From positions 1 to 58,550 of the forward strand of contig NZ_JADNRA010000012.1 of assembly GCF_015709525.1 (NCBI RefSeq): a stretch of 58,550 bases of DNA. Direction: 5' to 3'. This document shows, piece by piece, positions 54,018-58,550 of this stretch. Made by a program: the position numbers and the translations under genes. This stretch comes from Methylocystis sp. L43 (GTDB lineage: Bacteria > Pseudomonadota > Alphaproteobacteria > Rhizobiales > Beijerinckiaceae). The first letter of the stretch is position 1; every line of letters starts with the position of its first letter. The notes under the pieces were generated by a model. That model saw only the letters and a program-made list of their open reading frames with translations. It did no database searches and had not been told where the DNA came from.

Positions 54018-54686
54018 ATGGCTGAGAATGCACATACACCATCGCGGCGGGCCATGCTCGCCGGCCTTGCCGCTGCGCCCGTCGCCGGGCTTCCCGTTGT
54101 CGCTGGTGTCGTCGCGGAAGCCGACCCGATCTTCGCGGCCTTCGCAGAATACGACCGCCTGCACGCCATCGAACGGGCCGCGTGGGAAGCCGTCGCGGAC
54201 GCCGCGCCCACGAGCAATAGGCTCCCGGAAGTTGTCTCTAATGGCAATCGCGTCTTCAGCATTCTCCAACTCGAAACCATGCGCGAACGCAGCATGGGAA
54301 TGACAGACGAAGAGATAGGCGACACGATTGCGCGCCTCCGCAAAGGCAACGCCACAATGCGCGCTGAAGCCGCTGGCCTTGAGCCAGAATACCGGAACGC
54401 GCGCGCCGTTTTAGAAGCCCACGGGGCATATGCGCAGAATACCGAGACGAGCGAGGTATTAGATGCGGAGTTGGCCGCACAGAAGGCGCAAGATAATGCG
54501 AACGAAGCGCAGCGGGTGGTCTTCGAATCCACACCGACGACGCTCGCGGGCGCCTTACGGCTGCTCCGTCACCTCGCTGACTTTCTCGACGAAGACGACG
54601 TGGTCAATGACATGCTTGTCGGCGACATGATCGGCGACTCCGTCCGCAACGCCGTCGCGGTGTTAGAGCGGGAAGCGCAGTCATGA
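54018..54686 (+). CDS. Hypothetical protein with Tat-like leader, phage-like module
   Basis: 222 residues. N-terminus TPSRRAMLAGLAAAPVAGLP resembles a twin-Arg leader, but similar leaders occur in many prophage hypothetical proteins of this kind. The rest is helical (FAEYDRLHAIERAAWEAVAD; GMTDEEIGDTIARLRKGNAT; TLAGALRLLRHLADFLDEDD). The stop overlaps the next gene (ATGA). Function unknown. Confidence 0.6.
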   Translation: MAENAHTPSRRAMLAGLAAAPVAGLPVVAGVVAEADPIFAAFAEYDRLHAIERAAWEAVADAAPTSNRLPEVVSNGNRVFSILQLETMRERSMGMTDEEIGDTIARLRKGNATMRAEAAGLEPEYRNARAVLEAHGAYAQNTETSEVLDAELAAQKAQDNANEAQRVVFESTPTTLAGALRLLRHLADFLDEDDVVNDMLVGDMIGDSVRNAVAVLEREAQS

Positions 54687-55291
54687 GCATAGCCAATGAC
54701 AACGCCTCCGCGGCGCCGCTCTTTATCGAATTGCGCCCCGGCATGCGCAAGGCGCTCGCCGACGCCGTGGAGGCGTTCTTGAACCTGTTGGACCAGATCG
54801 ACGCCGACGCCGATCTTGAGGAAGACAACCCGCCGGAAGACGACGCGCCATGCGAGGACGTGGGCGACGATGAGCCAAGCCTGGGAGGCCTCGGCGGCAC
54901 TGCGCTGGGCGGCTATTTCAATCAAGCGGGCTGGGCTCAGGGTGCGAGCGACGATCGCGAAGACGAGCACGACGGGTGCGAGCCGGGTGGCGACGAAGAG
55001 CCGACGCTCGGCGCCACGACGGCGATGAACCAGGCTCATGGCTGGCGGGCGTCGCTTTGGGATAGCAGCGACGAGGCGGAGCCTTCGCTCGGCTGGACGG
55101 GTCATGGGAGCGGCCATCCCGAGATGGCGTTGCGCGGCTACGACGACGATCGGGAGAGGACTACAGGGCCGCGCGACGAAGAAGAGGACGACAGCGACAA
55201 AGGAGAGCTGGACGGCGACTATATGGACTCTTGGTTCAATTCGCCGCACCTGCCAGGCGGCAATGGCACGGTGCGGAGACCAGGCCGATGA
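54683..55291 (+). CDS. Acidic hypothetical protein with EPSLG repeats
   Basis: 202 residues, strongly acidic. An N-terminal helix (GMRKALADAVEAFLNLLDQI) is followed by an Asp/Glu-rich region in which DEPSLGGLGG, EEPTLGATTAM and AEPSLGWTGHG recur about every 45-60 residues. The C-terminus is DSWFNSPHLPGGNGTVRRPG. Similar E-P-S-L-G repeats occur in alphaproteobacterial prophage hypothetical proteins. It is translationally coupled to the gene before. Function unknown. Confidence 0.6.
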   Translation: MSIANDNASAAPLFIELRPGMRKALADAVEAFLNLLDQIDADADLEEDNPPEDDAPCEDVGDDEPSLGGLGGTALGGYFNQAGWAQGASDDREDEHDGCEPGGDEEPTLGATTAMNQAHGWRASLWDSSDEAEPSLGWTGHGSGHPEMALRGYDDDRERTTGPRDEEEDDSDKGELDGDYMDSWFNSPHLPGGNGTVRRPGR

Positions 55292-55381
55292 CTGACCTGA
55301 GCAACGTCAAGGCGCGGCCATGCGAATGTCTCGGCGCATCGTCGAGAGCGCCGAGCGCTGCGCCGTCAAGTCGGACGATTT

Positions 55382-55564
55382 GTGGAGAAGGCTGAGGCCG
55401 TGACTTACGACCGCGCCGCGATCATGCGCGACGCTCATAAGCGATTCCGAGACGGCCGGCGGCTCGGACTCGGCTGGACGTTCGGGCAATGCCTCTCGAC
55501 GGCGTGGCGGCGGCGAAGGATCGCCGAATGGCTAATGCCGGAAGATGTGCGGAGCGGCATGTGA
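55382..55564 (+). CDS. Small phage-like protein, YDRxAIM type (second copy)
   Basis: 60 residues from GTG (a second GTG at 55403 is possible). TYDRAAIMRDAHKRFRDGRR then LGLGWTFGQCLSTAWRRRRI is a compact domain seen in rhizobial phage and plasmid regions. Paralogous in pattern to 53660-53932, so the module begins and ends with this type. Ends 70 bases before a terminator. Confidence 0.55.
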   Translation: MEKAEAVTYDRAAIMRDAHKRFRDGRRLGLGWTFGQCLSTAWRRRRIAEWLMPEDVRSGM

Positions 55565-55633
55565 TAGAATCCGCACAAGCGCCGGCGAGACGCACCGCCG
55601 AGCGCGGCGCACCGTGACGCCGGGCGCACACAG

Positions 55634-55669
55634 ACGCCCCGGCCGCATATGTGGCGGCGGGGTGTTTTT
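55634..55669 (+). terminator. Terminator of a repeated family (copy 2)
   Basis: ACGCCCCGGCCGC-ATAT-GTGGCGGCGGGGTG followed by TTTTT. Related to the hairpins at 49821 and 56101 but with a different loop. Confidence 0.65.
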
Positions 55670-55796
55670 GTTGGGGTTAGCCCGCGTTAGTTTTGATAAT
55701 TGTCGACTTTCCGTGAGGCGCTAATTTAATTCACGACACTTCAAAGTCCCAATCGAGATAATCTAAGGGGGCTTGGAAGCCTTAAGGGAGAATCGA

Positions 55797-56018
55797 ATGA
55801 GCAAAATCTTGTTCGTAATCGCCGCGACGCTGGTTGCCACAACACTGCCTGCAGCCGCGCAAAGCGAAGAGCACCAGAGACATAGCGCAATGCAGCATAT
55901 TGGCGGCCACGCGCGACACGGGCATCGCGATTGGAGCGATACTCAGGGACGTGGCCACGTGCATAACGTCTGTTGGGAGTGGAATCCTGCGGAGGGATGG
56001 GAGTGGGTTTGTCGCTGA
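55797..56018 (+). CDS. Small secreted His-rich protein
   Basis: 73 residues from ATG at 55797 with AGGGAG seven bases before. Signal peptide MSKILFVIAATLVATTLPAA; mature part QSEEHQRHSAMQHIGGHARH then GHRDWSDTQGRGHVHNVCWE, rich in His with two Cys at the end. It could bind metal in the periplasm; this is inferred from composition only. Followed by a terminator. Confidence 0.6.
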   Translation: MSKILFVIAATLVATTLPAAAQSEEHQRHSAMQHIGGHARHGHRDWSDTQGRGHVHNVCWEWNPAEGWEWVCR

Positions 56019-56100
56019 CACACTGAGCAAATGATGCGGCGGCCGCTGTCTTCGCCGTAGTTTACGCAAAGGGGGCGAAGGAAATGCCCTAAAGAAAGCC

Positions 56101-56132
56101 GCCCCGCCGTGGATGTAACGGCGGGGCGTTTT
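56101..56132 (+). terminator. Terminator of a repeated family (copy 3)
   Basis: GCCCCGCCGT-GGATGTA-ACGGCGGGGC then GTTTT. Same loop as at 49821. It lies at the convergent end of the His-rich gene and the SmbP-like gene. Confidence 0.75.
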
Positions 56133-56144
56133 CTGCGTGCTTGG

Positions 56145-56483
56145 CTACTTCTGCGCCGCTTCCAAATGTGTCAACGCCTCTTCGGCGTGTCCGGTCGCGG
56201 CCTTGGCGTCCTTTTTCTTGCCTTCCGCAATTGACGCCTTCAGATGCGTAATTCCTTCCTTGGTGTGCTCATTCTTCTTTGCTTTTTCCGCCGCTTCAGC
56301 GTGTTTGAGCGCGGCTTCGGCGTGCGTCACCAACACATCCGCATGACCTTGTTTGCCGTGGTCGATCGCTTCCTTGGTGTGGCTGATCGCCTCGGCCAAA
56401 TGATCCTCGGCAAGCGCGACGCGGGGCGCTACGAAGGCCGCGACGCCAAGACCCAGCGCGAGTGCGAAAATTCTACGGTTCAT
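56145..56483 (-). CDS. SmbP-like periplasmic metal-binding protein
   Basis: 112 residues. Signal peptide RIFALALGLGVAAFVAPRVA then a four-helix-bundle sequence with regular A-x-x-H-x-x-x-A spacing: HLAEAISHTKEAIDHGKQGH, ADVLVTHAEAALKHAEAAEK, HTKEGITHLKASIAEGKKKD, TGHAEEALTHLEAA. This is the pattern of SmbP, the small metal-binding protein known from Nitrosomonas, which binds copper and other divalent metals in the periplasm. Its presence fits the metal theme of the window. Confidence 0.8.
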   Translation of the reverse strand: MNRRIFALALGLGVAAFVAPRVALAEDHLAEAISHTKEAIDHGKQGHADVLVTHAEAALKHAEAAEKAKKNEHTKEGITHLKASIAEGKKKDAKAATGHAEEALTHLEAAQK

Positions 56484-56644
56484 TGAAATATCCTCCCACT
56501 AGCCATTCCTCGGAAGGGAATGTCAGCAGGATCATAATCCCCAATTTGCGGGAGTCTATTCTGGCGATGGACGCGGCGGCAAGATACGCGAAGGAGTATT
56601 AGAACTCGGCATCTAGCTGCCTTAAAGGGTCAGCCAGGGAGGCG

Positions 56645-57073
56645 ATGATGTTCAAAAAGATTCTTGTCGCGATCGATCTCACCGAATCGGAGATGACCAA
56701 GCAGGCGATCGATAAAGCAGCGGCGCTCGCCAGGGCTTTCAATAGCGAACTCAGGCTGGTCAATGTGCAGACGCTTATTCCCATCGCCTTCCTCGACTAC
56801 GTCAAGGGAAATTTCGACAAGGATATTCGGCAAGGCCTTGAGAAGGAGATCGCGGCCCTAGCGGCTAGCATCGATCATCCGACCGGCCGAATCTCGACCG
56901 TTGTGCTGTTCGGTCCCGTCTATCAAAAGGTTCTGGCGGAGGCCGAGGAGTGGGGCGCCGAAGTCATCGTCGTAGGCTCCCACCGGCCAGGAATGGATCG
57001 GTTTCTCATTGGCTCCAACGCCGGCGCCATCGTACACCACGCAAAGTGCTCAGTGCTCGTCGTGCGGCAGTAG
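56645..57073 (+). CDS. Universal stress protein (UspA family)
   Basis: 142 residues from ATG at 56645 behind AGGGAGGC. Alpha/beta fold: FKKILVAIDLTESEMTKQAI at the start and the ATP-binding end EVIVVGSHRPGMDRFLIGSN then IVHHAKCSVLVVR (G-x2-R-x9-G-x-N-type motif). It is likely a nucleotide-binding stress protein. Single gene. Confidence 0.9.
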   Translation: MMFKKILVAIDLTESEMTKQAIDKAAALARAFNSELRLVNVQTLIPIAFLDYVKGNFDKDIRQGLEKEIAALAASIDHPTGRISTVVLFGPVYQKVLAEAEEWGAEVIVVGSHRPGMDRFLIGSNAGAIVHHAKCSVLVVRQ

Positions 57074-57106
57074 CGTCTTCGCCCCAACCGTCTTGGCGCG
57101 GGCGTT

Positions 57107-57315
57107 TTAATGTCGCCGGCAGCTCGTTGAGCGGACTCTTCCACTTAAAGAGGCAACAAGGCCCCAGCGCATCGGGACAAGCTCATTGCCGCCAGCCGCT
57201 GGCCGGATGACTTCAATCTGCGTCGTAGGGCGATGTTGTAGCGCGGCTGGCCGATTAGGTCGGCGATGCGCTGGAGCTCTTCCCAGGAGAGATGCTGTGT
57301 GAAGCGGCCGCACAT
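57107..57315 (-). pseudogene. SRAP-domain (YedK/HMCES) gene, N-terminal remnant
   Basis: Starts MCGRFTQHLSWEELQRIADL with the catalytic Cys2 that crosslinks abasic sites in this family, then GQPRYNIA. One shift later it reads PTTQIEVIRPAAGGNELVPM and RWGLV. After that the sequence is unrelated, so about two-thirds of the gene (with the His-Glu active-site parts) is missing. Confidence 0.75.
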
Positions 57316-57326
57316 GCCTTCGACTT

Positions 57327-57836
57327 TCACTCTCGCAGCGCATTGTAGCCGTCTTTGAAGCCATCAAGAGTGAATATGTGGCGAAGTCCCTCGCCGGGAT
57401 TAGCATAGATCGTTATCAGCATAGTTTTGCCGTTGAGCAGCTTGTTTATGAGATCATTGGTTATTGGGCCTTCGGCCGCACAGGTGATTTCGGTGCATCT
57501 GAAGAATGGCAGCCTTCCGAATTCATGCTCATCGACTTTGATTCCCACGCCCTCCAGCAAGAAAGTTTTCGGCGGCGCGAAAAATTGGATCACTCCGTTG
57601 GCAATGCCTGGCGCTTTTCTGACAGCCGCCATTATGCCGACGTTCTGCTGTTCCTCCGAGGCCGCCTTTTGGACCAAAGCGCATGCCTTGACATTCGATG
57701 TCGACGCCGCGCACTGGATTTCCCAAGCGCCATATTTTGAGATTTCCGGCTGCTGCGCTACCGCGGGACCTGCTGAGAAATTGGTGAGCTGCAGACAGGC
57801 GAGAACATTAAACAATGATCTTCTAATGGATTGCAT
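57327..57836 (-). CDS. Invasion-associated locus B (IalB) family protein
   Basis: 169 residues. Signal peptide (LFNVLACLQLTNFSAGPAVA) then the IalB domain: EISKYGAWEIQCAASTSNVK, CALVQKAASEEQQNVGIMAA, LPFFRCTEITCAAEGPITND, and the C-terminal FTLDGFKDGYNALRE. Four Cys likely form two disulfides in the periplasm. IalB-like proteins are widespread in non-pathogenic Rhizobiales, so no virulence role is implied. Confidence 0.85.
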   Translation of the reverse strand: MQSIRRSLFNVLACLQLTNFSAGPAVAQQPEISKYGAWEIQCAASTSNVKACALVQKAASEEQQNVGIMAAVRKAPGIANGVIQFFAPPKTFLLEGVGIKVDEHEFGRLPFFRCTEITCAAEGPITNDLINKLLNGKTMLITIYANPGEGLRHIFTLDGFKDGYNALRE

Positions 57837-58018
57837 GCGACCGCCTTGAAGGAATTTGCCGTTTCAATTTGACGGTTGGGCGGGGCGACGAAGTGCACCT
57901 GTAGCGGGACCCATCCCGCCCGAATATCCCACCCCGCTGACATATAATTCAGAATCTTTGCTGAAGAATTTCCGCAAAGTGATCCTTTCGCATCCATTCC
58001 GGCGTGCCCGAACGTCGC

Positions 58019-58543
58019 ATTACTCATCAGTCGTTAATTAAGGCGACATTTTCGTTGAGTATCATCTCGCACGATGATTCAATGAGTCATGAAGCGAGAC
58101 GGACGTACCATCGATCACCAAACGTTGGAAACCATCCGGTTGATGGCGGTCGAGCGCGTGCGCGAAGGCGAGGCGCCATCTGCGGTCATCGCATCTTACG
58201 GGTTCAGCCGCACGACGATCTACAAATGGCTGGCGGCGATCTCGAAACCAGGGGTTGGGGTCCGTGCGCTTGCGTCGCGGCCGGCGCCCGGACGGCCGCG
58301 TAGTCTCACTGCGCGTCAGGAACAGCAGGTATTTCGCTGGATCAACGGCAATGATCCCCGTCAATATGGTCTGGATTTCGGGCTATGGACCCGAAGGGTG
58401 GTGGTTGACCTGATCGAGCGCAAATTCGGCATTCGGCTTGGTTTGACAGCGGTTGGGGAGTTGCTCGCCAAACTCAATCTGACGCCGCAAAAGCCACTGC
58501 AACGCGCGTATCAACGCGATCCCGAGGCAATCGAGAAGTGGCG
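58019..58543. repeat. Right copy of window-terminal inverted repeat (IS630 end)
   Basis: Inverted partner of 1-525; position p on the left corresponds to 58544 minus p here. The shared part begins ATTACTCATCAGTCG. The outside flanks differ (GTCGC before this copy, and on the other side CTTTACAA), consistent with two separate insertions at TA. Confidence 0.9.
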
Positions 58544-58550
58544 GCGCGAG
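58089..58550 (+). CDS. IS630-family transposase, N-terminal part (cut by window end)
   Basis: 154 residues visible from ATG at 58089, the same protein as the minus-strand copy at 1-455 with three more residues at the cut end (KWRRE). Contains the paired HTH DNA-binding half (AVIASYGFSRTTIYKWLAA; RKFGIRLGLTAVGELLAKL). The catalytic domain lies beyond the window. Confidence 0.88.
   Translation, partial: MKRDGRTIDHQTLETIRLMAVERVREGEAPSAVIASYGFSRTTIYKWLAAISKPGVGVRALASRPAPGRPRSLTARQEQQVFRWINGNDPRQYGLDFGLWTRRVVVDLIERKFGIRLGLTAVGELLAKLNLTPQKPLQRAYQRDPEAIEKWRRE

Noticed and set aside
57327-57836. IalB-like protein as a virulence factor
   Set aside because: The family is common in free-living Rhizobiales; the name reflects one pathogen only.

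Overview
The window reads as accessory DNA (plasmid or genomic island) of a GC-rich alphaproteobacterium, most likely a Hyphomicrobiales member. The evidence is the gene families: an N-type ATPase, NikR, an IalB-like protein, a SbmA/BacA-like remnant and many Rhizobiales-style small proteins. A methanotroph of the Methylocystis/Methylosinus type is possible but not shown. The window is bounded by two identical, inverted, partial IS630 copies (1-525 and 58019-58544), so it is either an IS-bounded segment or a contig that breaks in a repeat.

Layout. 0.5-5.2 kb: IS graveyard. An IS5-like element is split by a 2.06-kb serine-recombinase element with its own inverted ends; then a frameshifted IS110 and an IS5 remnant. 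5.2-8.5 kb: a small membrane protein, decayed resolvase and nuclease-like genes, one small secreted protein. 8.5-16.0 kb: complete N-type ATPase operon atpDCQRBEFAG in which subunit a (atpB) carries a signal peptide, five TPRs and an Ala/Pro linker at its N-terminus. 16.2-25.9 kb (minus strand): NikR-like regulator, TonB-dependent receptor, and a CusCBA-type Cu/Ag efflux system. 26-33 kb: decayed small genes plus carbohydrate genes (GH3, GH15, ROK kinase) among broken glucoamylase-like and SbmA/BacA-like genes. 33-37 kb: IS5 remnant, orphan Rieske protein, broken IS630 with clear ends. 37-49.4 kb: a Zn/Cd-type P1B-ATPase fused to an OmpA peptidoglycan-binding domain; a PhoPQ-like two-component system with a PepSY protein; a divergent CzcBA-TolC efflux operon; and a genuine NikR with a candidate operator. 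49.4-58 kb: small hypothetical genes, an XRE regulator with an operator-like cluster facing a phage-like module, SmbP-like metal-binding protein, UspA, SRAP remnant, IalB-like protein, then the second IS630 copy.

The common theme is envelope metal handling: two RND tripartite pumps, a P1B-ATPase, a TonB receptor, two NikR-family proteins, an envelope-stress type two-component system and SmbP. The two most unusual objects are the TPR-AtpB fusion and the P1B-ATPase-OmpA fusion. In both, an extra soluble domain is attached to an ion-transporting ATPase by a Pro/Ala-rich linker in a way that places it in the periplasm.
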